Numbered from the stretch's first letter, positions 18,291-26,868 are shown. The stretch: DNA of 64,000 nt from Microcystis aeruginosa FD4 (GCF_009792235.1 NZ_CP046973.1:310001-374000); one strand, 5' to 3'. Notes: generated by a model from the letters alone, not told the origin. Numbers and translations are program-made.

Positions 18291-18573
18291 CTAAGTTTTT
18301 CCAATCAATGAGACGACCTGATTGTAAATCCATTTCAGCTTCTTTTAATTTTTCTATGATATTGGGAATTTCTCTAATTTCTTGGGTTGCTTGCTCACTC
18401 TCTTTATCTGATAAATAAGCAGCAAATTCTAGAATAGTCTTTAAATTTTCTAATGATAAGGTTTGGAGATATTCTTGAATTTTTTGCGGCATTAAATCAA
18501 TCTGTGCTAATGTTTCAGAATCTAAAAAATCTTCTGAGGTCGATAGATTTATTTGAACGTCAGTAATAGTCAT
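18280..18573 (-). CDS. Putative antitoxin paired with RelE-type toxin
   Basis: This 97-aa acidic protein is encoded just before and overlapping the RelE-like toxin. Predicted helices include LAQIDLMPQKIQEYLQTL and NLKTILEFAAYLSDKESEQ. The tail LQSGRLIDWKNLDDL is of the kind that wraps a toxin. No DNA-binding motif is obvious. The role is inferred from position, size and charge. Confidence 0.65.
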   Translation of the reverse strand: MTITDVQINLSTSEDFLDSETLAQIDLMPQKIQEYLQTLSLENLKTILEFAAYLSDKESEQATQEIREIPNIIEKLKEAEMDLQSGRLIDWKNLDDL

Positions 18574-18684
18574 AGTCTGATAAATTGATTCTTTTAAGTT
18601 GATTATATATATCTTAGCGAATTTTTCAAGCTAGGGCTTGCTACCTTGGAACCTAATCTGGGAATTGATGACCCTCGGCGATTC

Positions 18685-18795
18685 GCGTCTGGAGAGGTAA
18701 CGCTTCTCCCTCTACATTTATAGTACCCCAGGAGAGTCCTCCCACAGAATCAATACTAATGGCTACTTGATAACCGCTCCGGAACGGTTAAAGTA
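18685..18795 (+). mobile_element. IS66-type 3' end remnant
   Basis: The stretch CTACCCCAGGAGAG-like near 18723, then AATCAATACTAATGGCTACTTGATAA and CGGAACGGTTA, parallels the last 80 bases of IS66 at 17340-17412 with many substitutions. Nothing else of the element remains. It accounts for the gap 18574-18823. Confidence 0.65.
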
Positions 18796-18823
18796 AAATT
18801 ATGAGTGATTCGGAGAAAAAAAT

Positions 18824-19057
18824 ATGTCAACGCTTTACGATAACTGTTTTGACCACATTACTGATCCTGTCCAACGGAATTCTGTTCGCCAGCAATGGTT
18901 ACAGATGCTTGGTGGAGGTTTATCTATGGCGGATGTTAGGATGCTACTAGATAAGTCCCCAGATTTTCGGGTTGCGATTAGTCGGTGGATTTCCGCAAAA
19001 CCTGTAAGTCTCGGTTTTAGTTATGATATAATGGACAGGCTAAATCAGTTAAATTAA
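18824..19057 (+). CDS. Hypothetical protein, 77 aa
   Basis: A short open frame with a plausible ribosome site (GGAGAAAA) upstream. The product is mostly helical, with LGGGLSMADVRMLLDKSPDFR in the middle; no family was recognised. Its stop overlaps the stop of the convergent gene at 19054. It could be a real small cyanobacterial protein. Confidence 0.45.
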   Translation: MSTLYDNCFDHITDPVQRNSVRQQWLQMLGGGLSMADVRMLLDKSPDFRVAISRWISAKPVSLGFSYDIMDRLNQLN

Positions 19058-19428
19058 TCATTATCTTGAATCTGTTTGATGATTCTTTTCCCTCTTTGAA
19101 TACTTGCTTGTAATTCTGTCTCAATTAAAGCTGTTAATTCTTGCTGTTTTATCCCAGAAAATTCAGTCTCAGAAGCTAGAGATTGATGAAATTCTTCCAT
19201 CAGTTCTTGTAAACGTTCTTGTTGCTGTTTGGTGAATAAATTATCAGGACGGAAACGCTGTAAAATCACTAATGTCTCACCCATATTTTCCCCTTCAGCA
19301 ATTAAACTTGTTTCCATAATATCCAGTGCTTGACCGGGAGTCAAACCACTTGTTTCTTGGTTGCCACAAATTGCTTTATATGTCAAGGTTTTTCCTGCCA
19401 ATTCTGGAACAATTGTGATAGTAGTCAT
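19054..19428 (-). CDS. Conserved hypothetical protein, 124 aa
   Basis: The protein begins MTTITIVPELAGKTLTYKAI. It contains a GQALDIMETSL helix, then LVILQRFRPDNLFTKQQQERLQELM, and an amphipathic C-terminus. This arrangement (short beta start, then F-x-P-D-x-F/L-F and a Q-rich helix) recurs in uncharacterised cyanobacterial proteins near toxin-antitoxin genes, but I cannot assign a function. A T-rich gap with a dispersed repeat separates it from the DUF3368 pair. Confidence 0.6.
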   Translation of the reverse strand: MTTITIVPELAGKTLTYKAICGNQETSGLTPGQALDIMETSLIAEGENMGETLVILQRFRPDNLFTKQQQERLQELMEEFHQSLASETEFSGIKQQELTALIETELQASIQRGKRIIKQIQDND

Positions 19429-19511
19429 GGTTTAAACAGTAAAGCGAATTTTGCAAGCTCATCCAAAATAATTTGGCTTTTCCATACTTGTTATACACTT
19501 TAACATACTAA

Positions 19512-19667
19512 CCGTAGATTGGGTTGAGCAATAATAACTCTTGTCTGTCCAATATTAGCGACGCTTGAGGGAAACCAAACCCCACCAATATCGTTAAGAA
19601 TGTTGGTTTTACCTCAAACCATTGAATCGAGCAGTTTTCTCCTAAGTATTAAATCCCTCAACCCAAC
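19512..19667. repeat. Dispersed palindromic repeat, variant
   Basis: It begins CGTAGATTGGGTTGAGC and ends CCCTCAACCCAACCTAC, the same outer arms as the GGTTGGGTTGA family. The inside differs: GAATGTTGGTTTTACCTCAAACC pairs partly with GGGAAACCAAACCCCACC. Confidence 0.6.
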
Positions 19668-20171
19668 CTACAAGCTCTTATTACTAAAAATGCTCTCAAA
19701 TATTTCACGCTTGACTCTAAAGTTAATTTCTCCAAGTCTTTGATAAAAACTCTCCAAATTTTCAATTTCTATCTTTTCTTCTTTGAGAAGTTTACGAATA
19801 ACCGCTAAAGTTCCTTTAACATTCAATCCTAAACGTATTGCTTCTTTTCTTGCGGCAAAGTCATCAAGGACGATATAATCGGTTTGTAATTCTATTCCTA
19901 AAGTGATGGCATCAGATTCACCTTTCCCTAAACGTTCATTTAAACTATTTGCTAGAGAGATTAATTGAATATTTAGCATGGTTAATTTCTGTTGATCGAT
20001 CAGCTTATTAAGAGTCTCTGAAGATTGATCTTGTTTGGCATTAATTTCTTGTTGTACGGTTACAGGTAAATAAAAGTTATCATGAGAATCTAGGAATTTT
20101 TCTAAAAATCCTAACCGAGACAAAAAGAGTAAAGGAGAAGAATTGAAAACAATTTTCCTAGAGATTACCAA
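19668..20171 (-). CDS. DUF3368 PIN-like toxin
   Basis: This 167-aa protein belongs to DUF3368, a PIN-like nuclease family found as a toxin next to UPF0175-type antitoxins. The acidic pocket is represented by FNSSPLLFLSRLG near the N-terminus, GKGESDAITLG in the middle and YIVLDDFAARKEAIRLGL after it. Its first codons overlap the antitoxin stop by seven bases, indicating one operon. Length and motifs are complete. Confidence 0.82.
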   Translation of the reverse strand: MVISRKIVFNSSPLLFLSRLGFLEKFLDSHDNFYLPVTVQQEINAKQDQSSETLNKLIDQQKLTMLNIQLISLANSLNERLGKGESDAITLGIELQTDYIVLDDFAARKEAIRLGLNVKGTLAVIRKLLKEEKIEIENLESFYQRLGEINFRVKREIFESIFSNKSL

Positions 20172-20404
20172 TTTTTTTCTCTATCTATGTCTTCCGTAGT
20201 AAGATAAGAAAAATCGATTCCCATTAATTCTAAAATTTTCAAGAACATTTCTGTATCCATTTCCATTACTTCTGCTGCTTTATGAAGACTGATGATACGA
20301 GAAACTAAAGCACCCACTACAAAAATAAATTGTTCTTTTTGTTCAATATTATCAAATAATTGAATTTCGGCGGCGATTTCTTGAAAAGTGGTCGAAGTAT
20401 TCAT
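20165..20404 (-). CDS. Antitoxin of the DUF3368 pair (UPF0175-like)
   Basis: This 79-aa protein precedes and overlaps the DUF3368 gene. The segment SRIISLHKAAEVMEMDTEMFLKILELMGIDF has the helix-turn-helix arrangement of UPF0175 antitoxins, in which a short helix pair is followed by M/L-rich residues and an acidic tail (TTEDIDREK). It probably represses its own promoter in the 20405-20555 interval. Confidence 0.7.
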   Translation of the reverse strand: MNTSTTFQEIAAEIQLFDNIEQKEQFIFVVGALVSRIISLHKAAEVMEMDTEMFLKILELMGIDFSYLTTEDIDREKNW

Positions 20405-20554
20405 TGTCTTGCTAAGTTTTATTAATTAAGACAGACCTAACCCAATTTTAACACCAAATCAAGCCAACATTGAGTGAGATGCTCGAAAGAACAACATCAA
20501 TATCAAAAAACACGGGATCGACTTTAATTTTGCCAAGTAATTGTCCTAAGTAGG

Positions 20555-20615
20555 TGGGTGGAATTAAATATAAGATGAACGTAGGTTGGGTTGAAGCATG
20601 AAACCCAACAAAAAG
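20555..20615. repeat. Short dispersed repeat, also at 62380-62440
   Basis: GGGTGGAATTAAATATAAG, then ATGAACGTAGGTTGGGTTG and AAGCATGAAACCCAAC, recur at 62380-62430 with one or two differences. The inner GGTTGGGTTGAAGCATGAAACCCAAC is a palindrome. No gene lies in 20405-20615. Confidence 0.65.
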
Positions 20616-21164
20616 TCATCCGAGGTTTTCCATCTCCTCGATAATTGCCATTGTCTCAACACTAACGGTACACACACGAGTCAATAAGTCAATAACTTTG
20701 TCTTTATAATTTACAAAACGATAACTATTAAATTTCTCAGCGATGGTTTTATCTTTGGGTTTCTTTTCTTTGTATTGATCCAATACCCATTCTAACGCGC
20801 AACGATTACCGAGTTTATATTCCCAAGCAGTTGCGGGGATTTTTTCGAGGGTGGTGACATCATCAAGAATTATTTTTCCTGCGGGTTTATCTGCTTTCAG
20901 TTTTGGGGTGGGATTATCTTTGCTGGAGGGAATATCAACGCGGGTTAACGGATAGGGATTGACGGTTTCATAGTTGATATGCAGATGGATTAATTTTTCT
21001 CCCCAGTTTACCCATTGTGGGAAGTTTTCATACAAGGGAATACGAGGAAATTCTCGCTTAAGATTTAATTCGTATTTACTGCGATATGCTGGATGATGAA
21101 GGACTGCATAGGTATAGCAGAATGCCAAGAATAAGCGGTGAGAATGGTTAGTTAAATTAACCAA
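20616..21164 (-). pseudogene. Type ISP restriction-modification enzyme, C-terminal remnant
   Basis: The 182 residues match the conserved C-terminal region of the very large single-chain type ISP (helicase, methyltransferase and nuclease) enzymes. Recognisable blocks are YAVLHHPAYRSKYELNLKRE, FPRIPLYENFPQW, WEYKLGNRCALEWVLDQYKE and TVSVETMAIIEEM. The rest of the enzyme is absent apart from the N-terminal remnant at 23384-23653. The apparent GTG start at 21164 overlaps the end of the restriction gene by thirteen bases, so this tail may be translated without function. Confidence 0.82.
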
Positions 21165-22126
21165 CCTCTCTGAATGCCATGTTCAATTCCACCGGTCCAA
21201 TCCATTGTTAAATGTTCTCTTACTGCATTAAAAAGGTGTTGTATAACTAGAGGATTAATTGAATTTTTGACATAATTTTCTTTATATCGTAATTCGCGAT
21301 CAGTATTTCTTTGTTGACGAAGTACATAAATCTGATCGACTTTATATTTCCTTAAATTGACATCATCTGATAGTTTAATCCATTCCATCACTACAATATA
21401 TAAACTATTAGGATTGCGTGCTTTTAAGTCTTCTGCTGCTCGTGAAGAACCTTCCAGCATAGTTTTATCTAAATAAGTTTTGCATTCGATAACAATCACT
21501 GGCAGATCGAAAATATGTGTTTCAGTATTATTGGTGATTTTCACCTCAGAATAACTATCTGGATCATCTTTTGGTGAAAAAGATGATAACTGCTCTGTCG
21601 GATTATTTTGTGCCAGGGGATAAGATGATTCTAGAGATGCTTTAATTGTTGTACCGATAACAAAATCATGATCCTTTTTCTCAATACGAGCGTAAGGACG
21701 CTTGAGCATTTCTGAATAACTGGGAGGAACAAAGAAAATGTCTTTGAAAGTGTGTGATTTACCAATTAAAGTATTCTCACCAAAATCACCAATTAAATCT
21801 TTAAATAAATAGTACAAAAATTCCTCAAGTACCGTTGAATGAAGATTGGAACGAGAGTCAAATTTTTCTGCGTATTGTTGTTGATCGATAAAATCTTTAT
21901 AAATTGACAGCAGTTTAACTCGTCTTTGCAAAATTTTATTGTCTCGCTCTGTTGCTATTGAAGTCGGTCCGACTAATTTATAATTAATGCTACACCACTG
22001 ATCATATTTTTCTCGTATTTCACCAAGAAATCGCTTACTTTCAGCATCTTTATACTTTTGAGGGTGGTTTTCCTTTTGTTCAAGATTAGAACCGTGAACT
22101 AGAGGATTTCTACTGGTTTTGGACAT
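21152..22126 (-). CDS. Type II restriction endonuclease, Bpu10I-family-like
   Basis: A 324-aa protein adjoining the cytosine methyltransferase, with starts and stops overlapping by 28 bases. The blocks LHSTVLEEFLYYLFKDLIGDFG and IEKKDHDFVIG, and then LPVIVIECKTYLDKTMLEGS, give the PD-(D/E)XK pattern: Asp in KDHDFVIG and Glu-x-Lys in IECK. These resemble the Bpu10I family as I remember it; the recognition sequence cannot be read off. It follows the methyltransferase, an order that lets protection precede cutting. The gene is complete. Confidence 0.65.
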   Translation of the reverse strand: MSKTSRNPLVHGSNLEQKENHPQKYKDAESKRFLGEIREKYDQWCSINYKLVGPTSIATERDNKILQRRVKLLSIYKDFIDQQQYAEKFDSRSNLHSTVLEEFLYYLFKDLIGDFGENTLIGKSHTFKDIFFVPPSYSEMLKRPYARIEKKDHDFVIGTTIKASLESSYPLAQNNPTEQLSSFSPKDDPDSYSEVKITNNTETHIFDLPVIVIECKTYLDKTMLEGSSRAAEDLKARNPNSLYIVVMEWIKLSDDVNLRKYKVDQIYVLRQQRNTDRELRYKENYVKNSINPLVIQHLFNAVREHLTMDWTGGIEHGIQRGWLI

Positions 22127-23343
22127 AAATTTAACTTTTCTTTAATATGTAATGCTATGGAACGAGCGAGGAGAGGTGGTACAGCATTACCTATTTGATT
22201 GTACTGACAAAGGAATTTTTCGTCAAATCTTTTTTCTCTATGTAATAACTTTTGAGAAACCACGGTTTTTTTGCCAAGAAAACGGTATTGATCGGGAAAA
22301 GATTGTAATCGCGCACCCTCACGAGCAGTTAAATTACGATTTTGGAAAGGATGCAGAAAATTAGCATAAAATGAAGCTGTAATTGTATGAGATGGTTCGT
22401 AGGGATTTAAACGACGATTATTTTGATCATAGCAATGGGAAGATAACTCCCCATTGCTACTTCTTCGTCTAGGTTTATGTTCTTGGGGTACATCAGAACT
22501 AGATTCTCCCCATTTAATATGTTTAAAACGTTCAACAAGTCTTGCTGAATGTTCCATAGCTACATGATTATATAATACATCACTATTATCCCTTATCCAT
22601 GTTTGATAGCTGTTTTGAGGGTCACAAATATACGACTGTTCTTCTTGTCCTTCTCTCGCATTTAATAAAGGTAAATCTGAGATAGCATCCCAGAGATTAA
22701 TAGCAGGATTTAAGGTCTCTGTTTCTAACAAGGAAAGTTGACGATTACCTCTATCATTGTATAACTTTAACGAATGACTAATAGTGGGGATTCCAATCTT
22801 TTTTCCACTGGTATTTCCCACAATAAAAACTCTTTCTCTGGACTGAGGAACGCCATAATTAAGCGCATTTATTAACCATACCTCTACAAAATAACCAAGC
22901 TCAATAAAGGTGCTTTGTATAATGTCTATAACTTTTAAATTGTCGCTATTTTTGCGAGATAAAATTCCTTTGACATTCTCTATAATGAAAGCTTTCGGTT
23001 TTAGGTAATCTATCCAACGAGCAAACTCTAAAAACAAACTATTCCTCGGATCCTGAGGATCTTTATGTGCCGGACCAGCAATACTGAATCCTTGACAGGG
23101 TGGACCACCAATAATAACGTCTGGTTTAAAAATACACACTTTCTTGACACTATCTTCAGTACAATAATCACGAATATCATGTTGAAGAACTAGCATTTTG
23201 GGATGATTGTAACGCAAAGTATCACAAGCCCAAGCATCTATTTCCAGTGCTAACGGCACTGAATAACCTGCCATTTTAAATCCTAGTCCGAACCCACCGG
23301 CTCCAGCAAATATATCAATTGCTATTGGTTGTTGTATGAACAT
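22099..23343 (-). CDS. DNA (cytosine-5-)-methyltransferase
   Basis: This 414-aa C5 methyltransferase shows all main motifs: I (DIFAGAGGFGLGF), IV with the catalytic Cys (GGPPCQGFS), VI (IENVKG), VIII (QSRERVF) and X (IGNAVPP). The target recognition region lies between, roughly residues 230-330. It is the protective partner of the nuclease at 21152-22126. Both sit between the two ends of a type ISP gene on the same strand, so the cassette either landed in that gene or replaced its middle. Confidence 0.93.
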   Translation of the reverse strand: MFIQQPIAIDIFAGAGGFGLGFKMAGYSVPLALEIDAWACDTLRYNHPKMLVLQHDIRDYCTEDSVKKVCIFKPDVIIGGPPCQGFSIAGPAHKDPQDPRNSLFLEFARWIDYLKPKAFIIENVKGILSRKNSDNLKVIDIIQSTFIELGYFVEVWLINALNYGVPQSRERVFIVGNTSGKKIGIPTISHSLKLYNDRGNRQLSLLETETLNPAINLWDAISDLPLLNAREGQEEQSYICDPQNSYQTWIRDNSDVLYNHVAMEHSARLVERFKHIKWGESSSDVPQEHKPRRRSSNGELSSHCYDQNNRRLNPYEPSHTITASFYANFLHPFQNRNLTAREGARLQSFPDQYRFLGKKTVVSQKLLHREKRFDEKFLCQYNQIGNAVPPLLARSIALHIKEKLNLCPKPVEIL

Positions 23344-23383
23344 ATAATTTAACTTTTGTCAACAGATGAGATGATTGTGTGGT

Positions 23384-23653
23384 TCAACTACTAATCCTCT
23401 TCAAATTTTCCTTACTTTCCCAGTAACCCCAGTCTAATCTTAAAGCATCTTTGACTGTACCATCGGGATAAACTAACTTTCCTGACTTGTTACGATAATC
23501 TAATTCCGGGATTAATAAAAAATCACGGGTTTTACAGTATTCATTTAAAAGATTCTGGAAAGCAACTCTTAAAGAAGTTTCTTTTTTACTGCCTCCAAAT
23601 TGAATAATTTTATCGACTTCGCTATAGTATTGCTGGATGAGGAGACGAGACAT
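23384..23653 (-). pseudogene. Type ISP restriction-modification enzyme, N-terminal remnant
   Basis: The frame begins MSRLLIQQYYSEVDKIIQFG at 23653 and contains ETSLRVAFQNLLNEYC, DFLLIPELDY and LVYPDGTVKDALRLDWGYWE. This is the standard beginning of the type ISP family. It loses homology after GYWESKENL and stops at 23384, 41 bases before the methyltransferase start. About 1,300 or more residues that should follow are missing. The matching C-terminus is at 20616-21164. Confidence 0.82.
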
Positions 23654-23908
23654 AGCATAAAAATTAGAGATTGAGGTGATTATCTTTATTATTCCCGAAA
23701 AAGCTAGAAAAATCTGACCGGGTGAGCGCATCTCAAAAACTATTGACAATTGGCCAATTTTGTGATCAGCGTGGGCATTTCCAGTGATACCATTTTTCTT
23801 TATTCGTGGCAGTCAATCAGACTCCCCTCTCCCGTCCCCCCCTTTTTTTTGCTCCCCGATGTCGGGGGATTGGGGGGTTGCCTCTTACCTTCAGTAATTG
23901 ATAACTGA

Positions 23909-25588
23909 TTAAGATTTCACTCCCAGATTAAAGAAAATCGTTCCCCGACGCACAGAATTATCACTACCTTGGCTGCTAATGGTAAGAGAACGCAGATTAT
24001 TAAATAAAGGCTTAATGGATAATTCTAACACCCGCACGATCGGGAATTTTGCCTCGATAACTGGCTGTAATTGTCGCCAATCGACGTAAAAATAACCATC
24101 ATTTTCCGCAGGTAGAGCAGTAATTGCCTGTCGAAACTTACCACTGCTTAAAATCGGGTTTTTCTGTGCAGATAAAGCTAAACCCATCGCTTCCACAGAA
24201 CTAGCGATAATCTCATAATTATCGACTCTCGTATGCACTCCCGTCACGATCGTCTCTAGTTGCGCTTTTCCCCCTGGGACTGCCGTGGTTAACTTTGTCC
24301 AAGCTGTCACCGATCGATCGAGTAAAGGCAGATTAACCACATTATAGCCGCGACTGCGGGCTAACTCATCCAAATGCTCGATCGCATTGTCCACCTCTAC
24401 TCCCATCACCCGTTCCCCTACAAAAACACTATCGGGTTCCATCCCCTTTGAACTAGGCACGAGAGCGAGGCTATATTCGCCTCTAACCCAGCTAAAAACG
24501 TCTTCAGGCAAATTTAAACCTAAAGGCGACTGGAAGCGGTTTAAGACCTGTGTTATTAATTCCTGTAGGGGACTATCTGCTTCTAACCCCTCCTCTACCT
24601 GAGTCCAAAAACGATTTAAATCGCGACTAGCGGCGACTACAAGGCTATTTTCGCTGATAAAAGATAATGCTCCCACGGGACTAGATAAAATTGGGGCTTG
24701 GTTATCCTGTCCTAAGACCCCAATTAAGGCGGTTTGAGCGACTATTCCCCCGGATTTGAGCGTAAAAGCCGTGGCTAATCGTTGTTTTGCTTCGGGACTC
24801 TCCGGGACGGGTTGATTGGCGATCCAAGCCGATAACGTGGGTAAATTGCCGTAAACTATAGCTATACGCGGTTCAGTGATATTTTTTATTGCTTCTTGGT
24901 AATCGGGGCTATTTTTTAGGTTTAAATCCGGTACTTGCACGTTATTAAGTGCCTCGCGCAAAACCTTGATATTATTGGCAAAAAGCACCGTATCCCCCAC
25001 CACGGCACTAGCGAGAAAACGATTATTATCTCCCGCGGTCAAGGGACGTTGATAAATGAGGTTAATTCCCTTGTAGGGTTCAAAAACGAGGTCAAATTTG
25101 CCCGAAACCGCCTGTTTTGAGTAGGAAGCTTGCAGAAATTCCTTAGCGCGTTCACCATCTTTACTTTCAATTGCCAAAAGATAACCCGGTTGGATACCAT
25201 TATCGGTATCGCGATCGAAATCTAGGGAAGTAACAGCGAGGGTAATTTCCTCCCCTAACCAAGGTTTGATTTCCTTTTGATAATTCAATCCCGTTTTACC
25301 GAGGAGAGTTTTTTCTAAATCCTTAATTTCTTGGTGGGAACGTCGTCGATTAGCCGGTGTAGCGATTAATTGACCAAAAGACTCCAAACGTTCGGGATTG
25401 ACCAACAGGGATACCATAACCGGGGCCTGTTTCGGCACAAAAATCGCCGCCGTCGGTTCCCGCAGCACCCCACCTTTGAGCAAAGACAGCGGACTATCGG
25501 CGAGAATCCAAGCAAAACTGGCTGTAGCGACTCCTAGGAGAATGATTACCGTCGCACCTAAAAGATAGAAAAACGATCGCAATTTCAC
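23909..25588 (-). CDS. DUF3352 domain protein, membrane anchored
   Basis: A 559-aa cyanobacterial protein of unknown function. One N-terminal membrane segment (about residues 5-28, FFYLLGATVIILLGVATASF) is followed by a large domain presumably outside the cytoplasmic membrane. Family landmarks are AAIFVPKQAPVMVSLLVNPE near residue 50, LGEEITLAVTSLDFD near 110 and GYLLAIESKDGERAKEFLQ. A repeated half occurs near residue 390 (GMEPDSVFVGERVMGVEVDN). It is a single gene between the restriction island and petJ, with no disruption. Confidence 0.85.
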   Translation of the reverse strand: MKLRSFFYLLGATVIILLGVATASFAWILADSPLSLLKGGVLREPTAAIFVPKQAPVMVSLLVNPERLESFGQLIATPANRRRSHQEIKDLEKTLLGKTGLNYQKEIKPWLGEEITLAVTSLDFDRDTDNGIQPGYLLAIESKDGERAKEFLQASYSKQAVSGKFDLVFEPYKGINLIYQRPLTAGDNNRFLASAVVGDTVLFANNIKVLREALNNVQVPDLNLKNSPDYQEAIKNITEPRIAIVYGNLPTLSAWIANQPVPESPEAKQRLATAFTLKSGGIVAQTALIGVLGQDNQAPILSSPVGALSFISENSLVVAASRDLNRFWTQVEEGLEADSPLQELITQVLNRFQSPLGLNLPEDVFSWVRGEYSLALVPSSKGMEPDSVFVGERVMGVEVDNAIEHLDELARSRGYNVVNLPLLDRSVTAWTKLTTAVPGGKAQLETIVTGVHTRVDNYEIIASSVEAMGLALSAQKNPILSSGKFRQAITALPAENDGYFYVDWRQLQPVIEAKFPIVRVLELSIKPLFNNLRSLTISSQGSDNSVRRGTIFFNLGVKS

Positions 25589-25704
25589 AACCTTGCCCCG
25601 AGATGAACCATTAGCTATTTTAAGCCAGCAAATGACCCAAGAATTTCGATCGCTACAATTCTTACCAGACTGACAACCGATAACTCGCCACCGATAACTA
25701 ATTT

Positions 25705-26025
25705 TTACCAGCCTTTTTCCGCTTGAGCGAGGACATAATTAGCTACAGTTTCGATATCTTCAGCGCTGAGACGACCACCGAAAGCAGGCATCGCCCCCAT
25801 ACCTTTGGTAACTTGGGTAACGATAGCTTCAACGGAATCTTTGCCGTATTTAACTAAATCCTCTTTTTTCAGGGTTTTAGCGGCATTAACCACGTTTTTA
25901 CCGCCCATGTGGCAGGAAGCGCAGTTAGCACTGAAAATCGAAGCCCCATCAGCTAAAGCGGGACGAGCCATACCGAATGTAACCACAGCCAAGAGCAAGC
26001 ACAGGGAAATTAATAATCTTTTCAC
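25705..26025 (-). CDS. petJ: Cytochrome c6 (cytochrome c553)
   Basis: Lumenal haem protein that carries electrons from cytochrome b6f to photosystem I when copper is scarce. The preferred start is GTG at 26025 (106 aa), eight bases after AGAGGAGA; the longer frame from 26061 adds residues with no signal character. A signal peptide (VKRLLISLCLLLAVVTFG, cleaved near ALA-DG) precedes the haem site CASCH and the axial Met in GMGAMPAFGG. It is divergent from petE, with two near-identical operator-like repeats between them, as expected for the copper switch that exchanges the two carriers. Confidence 0.95.
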   Translation of the reverse strand: MKRLLISLCLLLAVVTFGMARPALADGASIFSANCASCHMGGKNVVNAAKTLKKEDLVKYGKDSVEAIVTQVTKGMGAMPAFGGRLSAEDIETVANYVLAQAEKGW

Positions 26026-26086
26026 GATAGGTTCTCCTCTATTTCTCAAGAAATTCCCCAACCATCGTCAGAAAAAAACGGTTTTC

Positions 26087-26112
26087 TTGTCAAAAGACAA
26101 GCTGTCAAACTT
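26087..26112. promoter_or_regulatory. Operator-like repeat 1 between petJ and petE
   Basis: TTGTCAAAAGACAA is a perfect palindrome (arms TTGTC/GACAA), followed by GCTGTCAAACTT. The block recurs almost unchanged at 26160-26185. It lies 62 bases upstream of the petJ start. Confidence 0.6.
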
Positions 26113-26159
26113 CGTGTAGAATTAATCCATGGGACAGTTAAAAGCAAACTTTTACTTTT

Positions 26160-26185
26160 TTGTCAAAAGACAGGCTGTCAAACTT
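26160..26185. promoter_or_regulatory. Operator-like repeat 2 between petJ and petE
   Basis: TTGTCAAAAGACAGG, then CTGTCAAACTT, one base different from repeat 1 and 73 bases away, close to seven helical turns. It lies 33 bases upstream of petE. A copper-responsive BlaI/CopY-type regulator (PetR in Synechocystis) is the obvious candidate ligand; its binding here is inference. Confidence 0.6.
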
Positions 26186-26217
26186 GTCATCTTCCCTCGT
26201 GTAAAGGATTAACAAGC

Positions 26218-26595
26218 ATGAAAAAATTAGGTTTATTGGTCGCTACCGTGGTGCTAGTCGTCTCTAGCTTCTTCTTCAACACTGCCGCCGCTGCTGCGGA
26301 AACCTTCACGGTTAAGATGGGCGGTGATGCAGGTACACTACAATTTGATCCCCCCACCCTGACTATTAAAGCAGGAGATACGGTGAAATGGGTCAATAAC
26401 AAACTTTCTCCCCATAACATAGTTTTCGATAGCACCAAAGTTCCCGAAGCTCAAGCCAGCAAATTATCCCACAAAGGTCTGGCTTTTTCCGCCGGTGAGT
26501 CCTTTGAAAGCACTTTCAGCGAACTGGGTACTTACACCTACTACTGCGAACCCCATCGCGGCGCCGGTATGGTCGGAACGATTACCGTTGAGTAA
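26218..26595 (+). CDS. petE: Plastocyanin
   Basis: A 125-aa copper protein of the thylakoid lumen that replaces cytochrome c6 when copper is available. A signal peptide (MKKLGLLVATVVLVVSSFFF, cleavage after the AAAAA run) is followed by the mature cupredoxin domain. The copper ligands are visible: His in LSPHNIVFD, then Cys, His and Met in YYCEPHRGAGM. The stop codon lies in the TAATTA target duplication of a MITE at 26599-26811, which separates the gene from its likely terminator at 26838-26868. Confidence 0.97.
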   Translation: MKKLGLLVATVVLVVSSFFFNTAAAAAETFTVKMGGDAGTLQFDPPTLTIKAGDTVKWVNNKLSPHNIVFDSTKVPEAQASKLSHKGLAFSAGESFESTFSELGTYTYYCEPHRGAGMVGTITVE

Positions 26596-26598
26596 TTA

Positions 26599-26811
26599 GG
26601 GTCTGCTGAAAAAGTTTTTCGGTGGTGGTAGGGTGTGGGGTGTGGGGTGTGGGGTGTAGGGTTTTACCGATTTTCAGGTGGTCAACTACCTAATTTTCAG
26701 GGAAAAAGTCCCGGAATTTTCCCCCTGATCACTCCCAGTCCGGTACTTTTTGATTGACAAAAAGTCTAAAAGTCTTACCCAACAAGGTTTTTAGATTTAT
26801 TCAGCAGACCC
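26599..26811. mobile_element. MITE, about 213 bp, inserted directly after petE
   Basis: Inverted ends GGGTCTGCTGAAAAAG and TTATTCAGCAGACCC, flanked by TAATTA on both sides (26593-26598 and 26812-26817). A second copy in opposite orientation is at 62149-62367, flanked by TAAGTA. Both contain a short tandem run of GGGTGTG/CACCCTA units and have no coding capacity. Confidence 0.85.
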
Positions 26812-26837
26812 TAATTATCCGATTTTAACCAAAAATA

Positions 26838-26868
26838 ACTCGCGGTTAACTGCCGCGGGTTGTTTTTT
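26838..26868 (+). terminator. Rho-independent terminator, probably of petE
   Basis: The stem CGCGG/CCGCG with loop TTAACTG is followed by TTGTTTTTT. It now lies about 245 bases beyond the petE stop because of the MITE. Confidence 0.7.
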
